DNA of 64,000 nucleotides from an uncultured Lachnospiraceae bacterium (GCA_947305245.1 CAMZDG010000001.1:1-64000); one strand, 5' to 3'. Shown: positions 9,532-19,208, counted from the stretch's first letter. Program-made: numbers and translations. The notes: a model not told the origin generated them from the sequence alone.

Positions 9532-11565
9532 CTAAACCTCTAACAAATTGTCCACGTTCGTCTTATCCACGATATTGGACCTGCACTTCATGTACTCCGT
9601 CGGGAGCGGCTCTCCCGTCACGATGGAATTATACATCCAAACCACGGGATCATGACCCTGACCGAAGGGATCCTGACCAATGGCTGCAACGATAATGCCC
9701 TTCTTGATGAAACGGAAGATCTCCTGCGTATGATCGAACACGACAAGCTTGGCGCTCGACTTACTGTCCTCCACGGCCCTTGCCACTGCGCCCGGCGTAC
9801 CCGTCGTCACGTAAATCCCCTTAACGTTCGGATGCTCCTTGAGATATTCCATCATCTGACGATAATTGTCTTCCTCATACAGCTCCGAATTCACGATGTC
9901 AATGTTGACCTTCTTATGCGTCTCCACCACGTCCAGGAAGGAATCCACGCGGACACAGTTCGCGGAAACCTCACGGCTACCCTGCAGGACAACGAGATCT
10001 CCCTTCTTTCCCATGGCATTCAGCATGATCTTCGCCGCAAGCGTTGCAGCATCCGAAACATCCGGCTGGAACACGGCCTGACGCCTTGACTTATCCGTCA
10101 CGTCATTGTTCAGGAGGAATACCTTCTTCCCCTTACTGAGCACCTCTAAGATCTGCTCCTCGATCGTACCAACCAGGAATCCGGGAAGCACATAACCGTC
10201 AAAGTCCTCCTTGACCATGCGGTCCATCAGCCCAGGCATCTCCTGCGCCATAATGGCCCAAGCAGGGAAAAATGCGGAGCGAACGATCGCGCCGTGCGCC
10301 TCCAGCTCCTTCTTCGCATAGATCGCGCCCCTGCGAACGCCATGCCAGAAATCATTGTCATCAATACAAAGAACACCAATCTTCAGCTTTCTCGGTGCCT
10401 TCTTCTTTACCGGCTCCACGGCCGTCGTGAACTGACGGAGCAACTGCTCCAGACCATTCAACATCAAATTTAAGTTCCCGGCATTCTCGATAATGTTCTG
10501 GGATACCTCAGAGGTCTGCTCAGAAACCTGCGAGATCTCCTGCGTGCCGGAAGTGATCTCCTCAGAAGTATAATACGCCTGCTCAGCGCGATTCTTCGTC
10601 ACGACGGAATTATGCGTGATCTCATCGATCTCCGTCAGGATGGACTGCATCTTCCCATTGATGACGCCAGCCTGCTGGTCAATGATCCTAAAGGATCCGC
10701 TGACCGACTCGAACTCCGTGCGCCCCTCGTCGAACGTCTCCACACTGTTCTGAATACACTGCGCCACCTGATCACTGCTCTCAATGATATTATCGAGAAT
10801 ATCATTGATCGTACCAATGCCCTCCTGCGTCTTCGCGGACATGACACCCATTTCCTTCGCAACCACTGCGAAGCCGCTGCCCGCCGCACCCACGCGCGCC
10901 GCCTCGATCGAAGCATTGAGCGCCAACATCTTCAGGGACTCACTGATGCTCACGATGAAAGCGCCGATCTCGTTGATCTCATTGATCTTATCGCTGAATT
11001 CCTCCAGAATCTTTTCACTCATGTCAAGATTCTCGGAAACCGTCGTCATCCTCTGCTCATACTTCTCCATGTTGCCGACGCCGTCCTTACAGCTCTCCAC
11101 GGACTTCGAAAGCAAGTCGCCGATCTCCTTCACCGAAGCATCGATCTCCGTCAGCTTTCCCGTATTGTCCTCGATCAGGTCGAGGCAAGACTTCACGAGC
11201 TCTAACTGCTCTTCCACCTTCTCCACAACGCTGCCAAGACTCTCCGAAATCCTCTGACTGCCCTCGCGGTTTAAGTCTGCGCCGTTCGAAAGCACGTCGA
11301 TCGAATCCGACAGGATCACGACGTTGCTCTTCGTCGACTCCAAGAAAGTAAGCATGTTATTCTTAATGACGTTCAAAGCCCCGGCAAGCGCAGCCATTGA
11401 ATCCCTGCGCGTGCTGTCGACCTCCACGTCATCCAAGTCCATGCGACGCTTCTTGATCAGCTCCGCCTGCTTCATCAATTCCTTCTTATGCAGACCGTCG
11501 CGAATGATATGATATAATAACACCAGAATAATGATCGCTTCCAATACAATGAAAAATGTTTGCAT
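9532..11565 (-). CDS. Methyl-accepting chemotaxis signalling domain fused to a periplasmic-binding-protein-like domain
   Basis: A protein of about 677 aa. One membrane helix (residues 3-22) is followed by a long coiled coil with a chemoreceptor signalling core (LALNASIEAARVGAAGSGFAVVAKE around 215-240). From about residue 392 there is a substrate-binding-protein fold of the sugar-binding Peripla_BP_4/LacI type (KLKIGVLCIDDNDFW, then VKGIYVTTGTPG and AIGQDPFGQGHDP). No second membrane segment separates the two, so both domains should be on the same side, presumably the cytoplasm. The start is ATG 11565 with GGGGTGA upstream. A longer reading would run through the promoter. A ligand-modulated cytoplasmic transducer is an inference; no che genes are nearby. 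Confidence 0.88.
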   Translation of the reverse strand: MQTFFIVLEAIIILVLLYHIIRDGLHKKELMKQAELIKKRRMDLDDVEVDSTRRDSMAALAGALNVIKNNMLTFLESTKSNVVILSDSIDVLSNGADLNREGSQRISESLGSVVEKVEEQLELVKSCLDLIEDNTGKLTEIDASVKEIGDLLSKSVESCKDGVGNMEKYEQRMTTVSENLDMSEKILEEFSDKINEINEIGAFIVSISESLKMLALNASIEAARVGAAGSGFAVVAKEMGVMSAKTQEGIGTINDILDNIIESSDQVAQCIQNSVETFDEGRTEFESVSGSFRIIDQQAGVINGKMQSILTEIDEITHNSVVTKNRAEQAYYTSEEITSGTQEISQVSEQTSEVSQNIIENAGNLNLMLNGLEQLLRQFTTAVEPVKKKAPRKLKIGVLCIDDNDFWHGVRRGAIYAKKELEAHGAIVRSAFFPAWAIMAQEMPGLMDRMVKEDFDGYVLPGFLVGTIEEQILEVLSKGKKVFLLNNDVTDKSRRQAVFQPDVSDAATLAAKIMLNAMGKKGDLVVLQGSREVSANCVRVDSFLDVVETHKKVNIDIVNSELYEEDNYRQMMEYLKEHPNVKGIYVTTGTPGAVARAVEDSKSSAKLVVFDHTQEIFRFIKKGIIVAAIGQDPFGQGHDPVVWMYNSIVTGEPLPTEYMKCRSNIVDKTNVDNLLEV

Positions 11566-11626
11566 AGTTTTCACCCCGCGCCAAATGTGATGGAGCATTT
11601 GAATGCACATTATATCTCTAGTTTGT

Positions 11627-11655
11627 ATTATAACATTCCCGCGGACAATTTTCAA
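11627..11655 (-). promoter_or_regulatory. Promoter of the chemoreceptor fusion gene
   Basis: Minus strand: -35 TTGAAA (11655-11650), 17-nt spacer, -10 TATAAT (11632-11627). Its position inside the longest reading frame supports the downstream ATG at 11565. Confidence 0.8.
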
Positions 11656-11670
11656 TTAGAAAAACCTTTA

Positions 11671-11699
11671 TTGCCATTTGGATTGATTTAGACTATAAT
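11671..11699 (+). promoter_or_regulatory. Promoter of aroC
   Basis: Plus strand: -35 TTGCCA (11671-11676), 17-nt spacer, -10 TATAAT (11694-11699). It points away from the chemoreceptor promoter; the two -35 elements are only 16 bp apart, so a regulator between them could affect both. Confidence 0.65.
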
Positions 11700-11802
11700 A
11701 GAAAAGAAATTTGCATAAATATTCCAAATTGTCATCCATTGACAGCATGATTTAGGCGTATGCCCGATCAGACAGTGATTCATTTTTGAAAGGAATTTCA
11801 AC

Positions 11803-12957
11803 ATGGCAGGATCATCCTTCGGAACCATATTTAAGATCACAACCTGGGGCGAATCCCACGGCAAGGCCCTTGGTGTCGTCGTTGACGGCTGCCCCGCAGG
11901 CTTAGAACTCTGCGAGGCTGACATTCAGGCCTATCTGGACCGCAGAAAGCCCGGTACCAGCGCGATCACGACACAGCGCAAGGAAGACGATCTCGTTGAA
12001 ATCCTCTCCGGCGTCTTTGAGGGACGGACAACCGGGACCCCCATCTCCATGATCGTGCGCAACACCTCACAGATTTCCGCGGATTACGGCGACATTGCGA
12101 CCTACTACCGTCCCGGCCATGCCGACTATACCTTTGATCAGAAATACGGCTTTCGCGACTACCGCGGCGGCGGCAGATCCTCCGGCCGTGAGACCATCGG
12201 CCGCGTGGCAGCAGGCGCCATCGCATGCAAATTGCTTTCCGAGCTCGGCATCACCGTTCGCGCCTACACCAAGGCGATCGGACCGATCGAGATCGATCCC
12301 ACTGCTTATGACGACGCACTCCGCCTTTCCACTCCCACCGCCATGCCCGATGCGGCAGCGAATGAAAAAGCCCTTGCATACCTTGCAAAGGCCCGCGAGA
12401 ATATGGACTCCGTCGGCGGCGTGATGGAATGCGTTGTGGATGGCGTTCCCGCCGGGCTTGGCGATCCCGTTTTCGAGAAACTTGATGCAAATCTTGCCAA
12501 GGCTATTATGTCGATTGGCGCCGTGAAAGCAGTTGAAATTGGGGATGGCGTGGCTGTTTCTAAGAAAAAGGGAAGCGAAAATAATGATGCGTTTATTTCG
12601 AACAAGGAATCATGCGACATGACGCACAATCCTTCGGATGATTCTTACAATGGTAAGGCATGCTGCTCTTTCATTTCCAAGGCTACCAACCATGCAGGAG
12701 GCATCCTGGGCGGTATCAGCGACGGATCTCAGATCGTGATCCGCGCTCACGTAAAGCCGACTCCTTCCATCTACCAGCCACAACATACCGTGAATCAACA
12801 GGGAGAAGAAATCGAAATTCAGATCAAAGGAAGACATGATCCCATTGTTGTGCCAAGGGCTGTAGTTGTGATGGAATGCATGACCGCACTGACTGTCGTG
12901 GATGCACTGATGATGAACGCGACCGCAAAGATGGAGAATTTGAAGAGGATTTATTAA
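11803..12957 (+). CDS. aroC: Chorismate synthase
   Basis: FMN-dependent enzyme of 384 aa that turns EPSP into chorismate, the last shikimate-pathway step. Signatures are FGTIFKITTWGESHGKALG, the RPGHADYTFDQKYG segment and YRGGGRSSGRETIGRVAAGAIA, all near-universal in AroC. Spacing to the GAAAGGAAT ribosome-binding site is normal. It is one of three plus-strand genes. The first two thirds use GC-rich codons and the last third (from about 12.48 kb) becomes clearly more AT-rich before the AT-rich glycan block. The protein motifs remain intact, so the gene looks functional. Confidence 0.97.
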   Translation: MAGSSFGTIFKITTWGESHGKALGVVVDGCPAGLELCEADIQAYLDRRKPGTSAITTQRKEDDLVEILSGVFEGRTTGTPISMIVRNTSQISADYGDIATYYRPGHADYTFDQKYGFRDYRGGGRSSGRETIGRVAAGAIACKLLSELGITVRAYTKAIGPIEIDPTAYDDALRLSTPTAMPDAAANEKALAYLAKARENMDSVGGVMECVVDGVPAGLGDPVFEKLDANLAKAIMSIGAVKAVEIGDGVAVSKKKGSENNDAFISNKESCDMTHNPSDDSYNGKACCSFISKATNHAGGILGGISDGSQIVIRAHVKPTPSIYQPQHTVNQQGEEIEIQIKGRHDPIVVPRAVVVMECMTALTVVDALMMNATAKMENLKRIY

Positions 12958-12982
12958 ATTTTTAACTATCTTGGATGAAATT

Positions 12983-14077
12983 ATGAACAATCAAACTGAT
13001 AAAAAAGAAAAATATATTTATTTAGAAGTGTTGAGAATAATTGCTATATTTTTTGTAATATTTAATCACACTCAGTATAAAGGTTTTTTTCTGTTCGCAT
13101 CTATGCCAATAGGTTCGTTTAAGTTTTGGCTTTACATGTTCATTTCTGTTTTTTGCAAATTTGCCGTACCCGTTTTTTTTGCGATCTCAGGCGCTCTTCT
13201 TCTAGATGAAAAAAAAGAAATCACAATTAAGGACATATATGTCAAAAGAATACCACGCTATTTAATGCTTCTTATTATTTATTCATTATTTTATTATGTG
13301 CATTATTTAGTAAAATATGCTTATAGCCCTGATTGGCATCATTTTTTTGAATTGTTATACTCATCAAAAGTAGAATATCATCTTCTGTTTTTATATCAAT
13401 ACATCGCTTTTCTCATGATTCTGCCATTTTTAAAATCTTTGGTAAAATCCTTGTCGGATCGTTCATTTATCTATTTGTTTATTCTTTCTATTATTATAAA
13501 TGGTATTCTTCCAATACTTGAGTTCTATTTATTTAATGGGGTACTGTCATTAAATGATGCATTAAAACTCTTAGGTTTCCTTTCAACGATTGTCGTATAC
13601 CCGAGTCTCGGATATTATATGCATCATCGCATCACACGGGAACACGCCAAAACCGTCCTTAGAATATTATGGCCCATAAATTTATTTTCAATCGTTATTG
13701 TTTGCATGGCCACTTATAAAAGAGGCATCTTAAATAACGGTTTCTCAGACGTTTCTTCTCAGCTCTTTTATCCTTGCTTTAATGAAATAAACTGTTGTAC
13801 CATTTTCTTGACCACGAAATATCTAATTGTATCCAAACAGTTTTTACCAAGAATTCAATTTGCTGTTCTTTCTTTAAGCAAATGTACCCTCGGGATTTAC
13901 TTGTTGCATCCTTGGGTCAAAGATCAGGCATTTTTTAATATATGGCTTGCTTTTTTATTACAATTACACATCAATCCTATGCTCTCAATTTTTTTCATGT
14001 GTTTTGTAATCATGATTACTACTTATGCCATAGTATATATAATTTCCAAGGTACCTTTTCTTAAAAAAATAGTCTAA
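12983..14077 (+). CDS. Membrane acyltransferase (acyltransferase-3 family)
   Basis: About 364 aa, hydrophobic throughout with roughly ten membrane segments. The opening YLEVLRIIAIFFVIFNHTQY carries the conserved histidine of OafA/NodX-type sugar O-acyltransferases. It probably transfers an acetyl or similar group onto a lipid-linked glycan at the membrane. I use ATG 12983; a TTG at 12971 is an alternative. It starts 25 nt after aroC, is strongly AT-rich unlike aroC's 5' part, and has runs of eight T and eight A. Convergent with manC across a strong hairpin. The acyl group and the acceptor are unknown. Confidence 0.85.
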   Translation: MNNQTDKKEKYIYLEVLRIIAIFFVIFNHTQYKGFFLFASMPIGSFKFWLYMFISVFCKFAVPVFFAISGALLLDEKKEITIKDIYVKRIPRYLMLLIIYSLFYYVHYLVKYAYSPDWHHFFELLYSSKVEYHLLFLYQYIAFLMILPFLKSLVKSLSDRSFIYLFILSIIINGILPILEFYLFNGVLSLNDALKLLGFLSTIVVYPSLGYYMHHRITREHAKTVLRILWPINLFSIVIVCMATYKRGILNNGFSDVSSQLFYPCFNEINCCTIFLTTKYLIVSKQFLPRIQFAVLSLSKCTLGIYLLHPWVKDQAFFNIWLAFLLQLHINPMLSIFFMCFVIMITTYAIVYIISKVPFLKKIV

Positions 14078-14084
14078 AATATTT

Positions 14085-14127
14085 AACCCACATTGATTAA
14101 CACACTAATCAATGTGGGTTATTTTTA
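14085..14127. terminator. Bidirectional terminator between acyltransferase and manC
   Basis: Perfect 15-bp inverted repeat (14085-14099 and 14106-14120) with a 6-nt loop and T-rich sequence on the plus-strand 3' side; the opposite side is A/T-rich too. It lies exactly between two convergent genes. Confidence 0.9.
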
Positions 14128-15456
14128 TGCGTTGTTCATTGCAGAGGCTAGATCAAATTTCTGTTTATCATTACTGCCAAGGTCCTCGCCCAGCTGAATC
14201 TCAATCAGCTTCAGCTCCTTTATGGCTGTGATGGTATGCTTACAGCCAACCTTCATGGTAATGACGTCGCCCATCTTCACGTTACTTCTCTTCCCGTCCA
14301 GGATCACCTGACCCTCGCCGCTGATCACGATCCAATACTCATCACGCCTCATGTGACAATGATAATCCATTGTTTGGCCACGGTTCAAAGTAACCTTCAT
14401 TGTCTGGCTACCATTCTCAATGTCAAGAACCTTAACGCTGCCCCAATTCTTCTCGTGAATCTTCTCCTGCTTTGCGAATTCATCCACAAAAGGCTTGATG
14501 CAGGTGCTCATCTCCTTGTCCGTCACAAGGATTCCTTCCGGAGACGCGGAAATCACCACGTCATGAAGTCCCATCGCCAAGATCGGCATGTCCGTCTCAT
14601 TGACAATCTGAACGCCTGTCGAAGTCTCATCAATCACGCCATTTCCGATGATCGGAACAGACATGGCCTCAGAAAGCGTATTCCAAGATCCCATATCCAT
14701 CCACTGGCCGCCGAAACGCATTACCTGAATGCTTCTTTCCTTCTCGGCCACCGCATAATCGAAGGAAACCTCCTCAAACTCATTATAATGCGCCAAAAGC
14801 TCATCATACTTGCTATATCCAAGCAATTCCTTCGCAATTCTGAGAATATACTGCAGCTTAAACGCAAACACACCGCTGTTCCACAGCGCGCCATCCTCAA
14901 TATACTGCTCAGCCATCGCCTTCGTAGGCTTCTCCTTAAAGAGCTTCACCGCCGAAAGCTTCTTCACGCCCTCCGGAAGAATATACCCATACTCCTCCGA
15001 CGGAAATGTCGGCACAATGCCCATCAGCACAATATTCGCCATCTCCAGATCAGCCTGATACTGCAAAGCAATCAGGGAGCGGAAATACTCGCTCGTCACC
15101 AGCGGATCCACGGGACAAACCACGACTGCCTCCGTCGGCTTCACGCCTTTAACATCCACCAGATATGCAGCCGACAGCACGATCGCCGGGAAAGTGTCCT
15201 TTCTGCAAGGCTCCACGCATAGGTCCACGTCATTCCCCAACTGCGCATAAGTCGCGGAAACCTGCTTTTTACTCGTCGCAACCGTAACATTCGTCTGAAT
15301 ACCAATATTATTCAGCTGACGATACACCCGTTGCAACATGGACTCAGAATTCCCGTCGCGGCCCTTAAACAGCTGCAGAAACTGCTTACTTCTCACATCA
15401 TTACTCAGAGGCCACAGGCGCTTGCCCGAGCCACCAGAAAGTAGAATTATGTTCAT
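14125..15456 (-). CDS. manC: Mannose-1-phosphate guanylyltransferase with cupin domain
   Basis: Makes GDP-mannose from mannose-1-phosphate and GTP. The nucleotidyl-transferase signature LSGGSGKRLWPLS is at the N-terminus. The C-terminal 120 residues form the mannose-6-phosphate-isomerase-type cupin (GQTMDYHCHMRRDEYWIVIS), so the protein may be bifunctional. About 443 aa from the ATG at 15456, which has GGGGG about 9 nt upstream; a longer frame to 15486 adds only a non-conserved stub. It has its own promoter. Base composition is host-like, unlike the genes on both sides. It supplies GDP-mannose, and possibly GDP-fucose or GDP-rhamnose, for the glycan locus. Confidence 0.95.
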   Translation of the reverse strand: MNIILLSGGSGKRLWPLSNDVRSKQFLQLFKGRDGNSESMLQRVYRQLNNIGIQTNVTVATSKKQVSATYAQLGNDVDLCVEPCRKDTFPAIVLSAAYLVDVKGVKPTEAVVVCPVDPLVTSEYFRSLIALQYQADLEMANIVLMGIVPTFPSEEYGYILPEGVKKLSAVKLFKEKPTKAMAEQYIEDGALWNSGVFAFKLQYILRIAKELLGYSKYDELLAHYNEFEEVSFDYAVAEKERSIQVMRFGGQWMDMGSWNTLSEAMSVPIIGNGVIDETSTGVQIVNETDMPILAMGLHDVVISASPEGILVTDKEMSTCIKPFVDEFAKQEKIHEKNWGSVKVLDIENGSQTMKVTLNRGQTMDYHCHMRRDEYWIVISGEGQVILDGKRSNVKMGDVITMKVGCKHTITAIKELKLIEIQLGEDLGSNDKQKFDLASAMNNA

Positions 15457-15493
15457 TGGAATACCCCCGTTGTTATAAAAGGTCACTATTTAT

Positions 15494-15522
15494 ATGGTAC
15501 CCTTAAATAGGAAGTAAGTCAA
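15494..15522 (-). promoter_or_regulatory. Promoter of manC
   Basis: Minus strand: -35 TTGACT (15522-15517), 17-nt spacer, -10 TACCAT (15499-15494). It suggests manC is expressed independently of the upstream glycan operon. Confidence 0.65.
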
Positions 15523-15571
15523 GAAAAAAAAGGTTATTCCTCTTATTTCTATATGTTAAAGGCCATTAAGT

Positions 15572-16681
15572 CTAATACAACGAAAAATAAGCTAACCTTT
15601 TGGCATATCTTTCAACTGTTTCATAAACAACAATATCTGGATCATGCAAAACATAGTCTTCATACTTATATGTATTATTATGTCTTAAATAACTGTCATT
15701 AAATTGACTTCCAATATATGAAGCCATGTGTGTAGAGAAAGAATCTCTGATAACATATATGCTTCTTGTATCAGCATTTTGAGCCCGAAAATGTATCATA
15801 CCGTCAAAGTCACTTTCAATTTCTACACAATCATGTAAATCGTATCCTACTAAATAGTATTCTCTATCAAATGAGTTTAATTCGTTGCTTAGATTCAATA
15901 AATCAGCCAGATCCCCCGAGCTGGGTCCAAGTGCATTTATATGAATATCCTTGTCATATACTTTTGGCATATTGATTCCCAACTCGTCCAGTAACGCAGA
16001 TGCGCCTATATACCCACCAATATAATTCCAATGAGAATCAGATTTATACCAAATATTCTCTTTTAATCTATTCTTTGCTTCTATCAATTCGTTGTATGGA
16101 TAGACGATACGGATATCGGTATTATCTTTTAAGTAATTATATATCTGTAATGCAGCATAGTTTTCAGCCGGCAATCCATATGTCGATGGCATATATTCAA
16201 AATAAATACGCTCTTTATTAGGTGCAATAAAAATTACAAACTCTTTACCTTGACTTTGAGCAAATTCTTTTTGCCGCAAACAATTGTTTTTAATTGCTTC
16301 TAATTCTGTGTCCGAAAGCAAATCTTTTCCTTGATAAGAAGCAATAGGATCACCATCATCTTTCCTCGAGTAAAATAACCAATTATCTTTTCCAACAATC
16401 ACACTGTCATTTGAAGATTTATTAAAACAATAATAATCAATAAAAGAATTTAAGAAAACAAATTGATTCCTAAACGGAAAATGATCATTAAAATATTCCG
16501 TATAATCATTTGAAAAATTTGCATAGTTCTGTAAAGTCAATTTGGGTTTTTTCGTTAATTCTCTTTTTTCATAATCATCATTATTGAAATAGTTTTTGCC
16601 AAAAATCCATATTACTCTTAAGAAACAAATAAACGTCAAAATAATTAATATAATAATACGCCCGGCTTTTTTTTCTTTCAT
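15572..16681 (-). CDS. AlgJ/AlgX-like SGNH-type protein (polysaccharide O-acetylation)
   Basis: About 369 aa with an N-terminal membrane anchor (RIIILIILTFICFLRVIWIF). The extracellular domain has the AlgX/DHHW hallmarks: NDHFPFRNQF, DNWLFY, the Asp-Ser-His-Trp-Asn segment (YKSDSHWNYIGGY) and VIRDSFSTHM. In alginate and cellulose acetylation such proteins pass acetyl groups from an MBOAT partner to the polysaccharide. That role is inferred here because the MBOAT gene lies 7 nt upstream. The ATG at 16681 has AGGAG four nt away. Very AT-rich. Confidence 0.85.
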   Translation of the reverse strand: MKEKKAGRIIILIILTFICFLRVIWIFGKNYFNNDDYEKRELTKKPKLTLQNYANFSNDYTEYFNDHFPFRNQFVFLNSFIDYYCFNKSSNDSVIVGKDNWLFYSRKDDGDPIASYQGKDLLSDTELEAIKNNCLRQKEFAQSQGKEFVIFIAPNKERIYFEYMPSTYGLPAENYAALQIYNYLKDNTDIRIVYPYNELIEAKNRLKENIWYKSDSHWNYIGGYIGASALLDELGINMPKVYDKDIHINALGPSSGDLADLLNLSNELNSFDREYYLVGYDLHDCVEIESDFDGMIHFRAQNADTRSIYVIRDSFSTHMASYIGSQFNDSYLRHNNTYKYEDYVLHDPDIVVYETVERYAKRLAYFSLY

Positions 16682-16688
16682 AATGCTC

Positions 16689-18071
16689 CTAAAAATGAAA
16701 ATAAATAAATGGATTGTATGTATCTCCAGCGATAGATGCAATGCTTAGAATCAAAATAAATAGGCAATAAATTGCTTCCATTATTGAACCGTTCCATTTT
16801 TCTTTTATCCATTTGGGAATACAATTATACAAGGAGCCCATACCTAATATCGCGCACGCAAAAGTAAAAATGGTTTTCTTATCGAAATAATATATGGCAT
16901 CATTATTACAAAACGACATCATCCTTGATAAATATTTTATGCCATATATGGTATTTTCTGCTCTAAACAATACCCAACCAATGCTTACAACAAAAAAAGT
17001 GTAAAGAACAGAAACACATTTCATTCTTTCTAATACTTTTTTAAATCCAAGCCGTTCGATAATCACGAAAACCCCATGATATAATCCCCAAACGACAAAT
17101 GATAAATCCGCCCCATGCCATAATCCTGTCAAAAAGAAAACGAATAGCAAGTTAGTGTATGTTTTAATCTTCCCTTTTCGGTTTCCGCCCATTGGAAAAT
17201 ACACATACTCCCTAAACCAAGATCCTAAAGATATGTGCCATCTCCTCCAAAACTCGGATATAGACTTTGCTAAATATGGATAATTAAAGTTTTCTTTAAT
17301 GCTAAAACCAAACATATTGGCAAGGCCAATTGCCATGTCTGAATAACCCGAAAAATCATAGTAAATCTGAAACGAATAAGCAATGGCACCAATCCAGGCA
17401 GTTTTTGTATCAAGATTTGTCAAGTCAAATGCAAAAACTATATCGACACATTCGCCTAAAGTGTTGGCAATTAACACTTTTTTACCGAGGCCATAAATAA
17501 AGCGTTTAAACCCATCTGAAATATTTTTCCAATCAACAGATCGCCGTTGAATCTGCTCATTTATATCTTTATATTTTACAATGGGTCCCGCGATTAATTG
17601 TGGAAAAAAGGAGATATAAAGAGCAACATTGACCAAAGATGCGGATGCTTCAGTGTCATGCTTATATATGTCAACAATATATGAGATAGCTTGAAATGTA
17701 AAAAAGGAAATACCAATTGGCAACGTGATTCCAAGAACTGGCAGTATATCCTTTCCCCAAATATCATTTATAATTCTAGGAAACATATCTGTATATTTAT
17801 AAAAGCAAAGTATACTTAAGTTGAATATGATTCCTAAGATTAAGTACTTCTTTCTGTCTTTCCCCTCCGCTTTTTCTATTGTTATTCCGACAAACCAGTT
17901 TACTATAATTGATAAAAGCATCAAAAACACAAAATAAGGCTCGCCCCAAGAATAAAAAAACAAGCTTGCTATAAGCAAAATGTAATTTGAATATTCTTTT
18001 TTTACTAATAAATTGCATAAAATGACAATAGGTAAAAACATAAAGAGAAAAACCGTTGAACTAAATACCAT
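16689..18071 (-). CDS. MBOAT-family O-acyltransferase (AlgI/DltB-like)
   Basis: Multi-pass membrane protein of 460 aa. The AlgI-type core is obvious: MVFSSTVFLFMFLPIVIL at the start, FPQLIAGPIVKY, YDFSGYSDMAIGLANMFGF, EFWRRWHISLGSWFREYVY and the catalytic histidine in LTGLWHGADLSFVVWG. It takes acyl (probably acetyl) groups from the cytoplasm to the outer face, where the AlgJ-like partner downstream would add them to the glycan. DltB is unlikely because dltA, dltC and dltD are absent. AT-rich like its neighbours. Confidence 0.92.
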   Translation of the reverse strand: MVFSSTVFLFMFLPIVILCNLLVKKEYSNYILLIASLFFYSWGEPYFVFLMLLSIIVNWFVGITIEKAEGKDRKKYLILGIIFNLSILCFYKYTDMFPRIINDIWGKDILPVLGITLPIGISFFTFQAISYIVDIYKHDTEASASLVNVALYISFFPQLIAGPIVKYKDINEQIQRRSVDWKNISDGFKRFIYGLGKKVLIANTLGECVDIVFAFDLTNLDTKTAWIGAIAYSFQIYYDFSGYSDMAIGLANMFGFSIKENFNYPYLAKSISEFWRRWHISLGSWFREYVYFPMGGNRKGKIKTYTNLLFVFFLTGLWHGADLSFVVWGLYHGVFVIIERLGFKKVLERMKCVSVLYTFFVVSIGWVLFRAENTIYGIKYLSRMMSFCNNDAIYYFDKKTIFTFACAILGMGSLYNCIPKWIKEKWNGSIMEAIYCLFILILSIASIAGDTYNPFIYFHF

Positions 18072-18149
18072 TATAATACCCTAATTCTTTTCTTATTGAT
18101 AATATGCTTTTATTTTGATTCCAAAATGAAAATACAAGGCCATACTCAT

Positions 18150-19208
18150 TTAAGGATTAAATATGTATCTATTTTTTTTAAGTCTAAAATGTTTAGATAC
18201 CCTATCAATTGTCATAATATACACTCTATCTAAAAAATGCCCCTCAGATTTCATGAAAGAATTGTCTTTTTTCTTCTTTTTGCCAGAAAAAGCAGGATGG
18301 CTCAATAATAAAGGCATAAAACCGAATTTATCTTTTAACTCTTTTTTCGCAGCATCGAGCTTTCTTAAATATGGTTCATACAAGCTCAGAGCAAGGTCAT
18401 CGTCAATATTGCCATAATCATATGCGCAAATATCTGCTTCATACTGATTAATATATGTAATATTGTGGAAATGATAAAACACAATTGGAAAAACGCATTT
18501 TTTTCGTTTTTCAACAATAAAAGGGATGCATCCCTCAATATGATCTAATTTATACCTGCTAATATTCCAGGGAGCAACCCCGCCTCCCAAATTATTCATA
18601 ACACATACGGCAGGTTCATCTCCCCATTTTTCCAAATAACCTTGATCACCAAATATGCCATTAGGCGGATTATCAATTGTACACGACTCATAGCAGCGTT
18701 CCTTCCACCAATCAAGAAGCACTTGTGCTTTATCACAATTCTTAAAAGTATTAAACTCTACACAATAAGTACCTGATTTTAATAACGCAATTCTTCCAAC
18801 TGGTGTATTATCAAAACCATGCTTAATAATCTGAACGCATTTTTCACCCATTTCATCTATTAAGCACTTTGGATTTAGAAAGAAATACAAATCAGCATCA
18901 ATATAAGTGCAAACAGGTTCATTATATTCATGCAAAACATAATCAATAAGAAATGACGTGCATGTCCAGCAAAACTCAGAAACGGGTCTTTGTTTTTTTA
19001 TTGTTTCAAGTCCATTTTTATTTATAAATTTGTCTAAAGAAATAATCATTAAATTATCATAATGATATGACCCAAGAACAGAAGCACATCTTTCATCCAT
19101 TGCTAATACATACATTCTAAAAACGCAACCCGTATCAACAAGCGATCTATACATCACAATACCTTTATCCAAGTAATTACTATCAAATAATGTGCAAAAA
19201 ATATTCAT
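18150..19208 (-). CDS. Glycosyltransferase-like protein, GT-A fold
   Basis: A protein of 352 aa resembling GT8-type or putative nucleotide-diphospho-sugar transferases. It begins MNIFCTLFDSNYLDKGIVMY and has the metal-binding Asp-x-Asp in CTYIDADLYFFLNP near residue 107. GDQGYLEKWG in the middle and a histidine pair in VFYHFHNITYI are typical of the GT8/DUF707-like fold. The donor and acceptor cannot be read from the sequence. It lies between the hexapeptide acyltransferase and the MBOAT gene, which places it in the assembly or decoration part of the locus. Confidence 0.7.
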   Translation of the reverse strand: MNIFCTLFDSNYLDKGIVMYRSLVDTGCVFRMYVLAMDERCASVLGSYHYDNLMIISLDKFINKNGLETIKKQRPVSEFCWTCTSFLIDYVLHEYNEPVCTYIDADLYFFLNPKCLIDEMGEKCVQIIKHGFDNTPVGRIALLKSGTYCVEFNTFKNCDKAQVLLDWWKERCYESCTIDNPPNGIFGDQGYLEKWGDEPAVCVMNNLGGGVAPWNISRYKLDHIEGCIPFIVEKRKKCVFPIVFYHFHNITYINQYEADICAYDYGNIDDDLALSLYEPYLRKLDAAKKELKDKFGFMPLLLSHPAFSGKKKKKDNSFMKSEGHFLDRVYIMTIDRVSKHFRLKKNRYIFNP

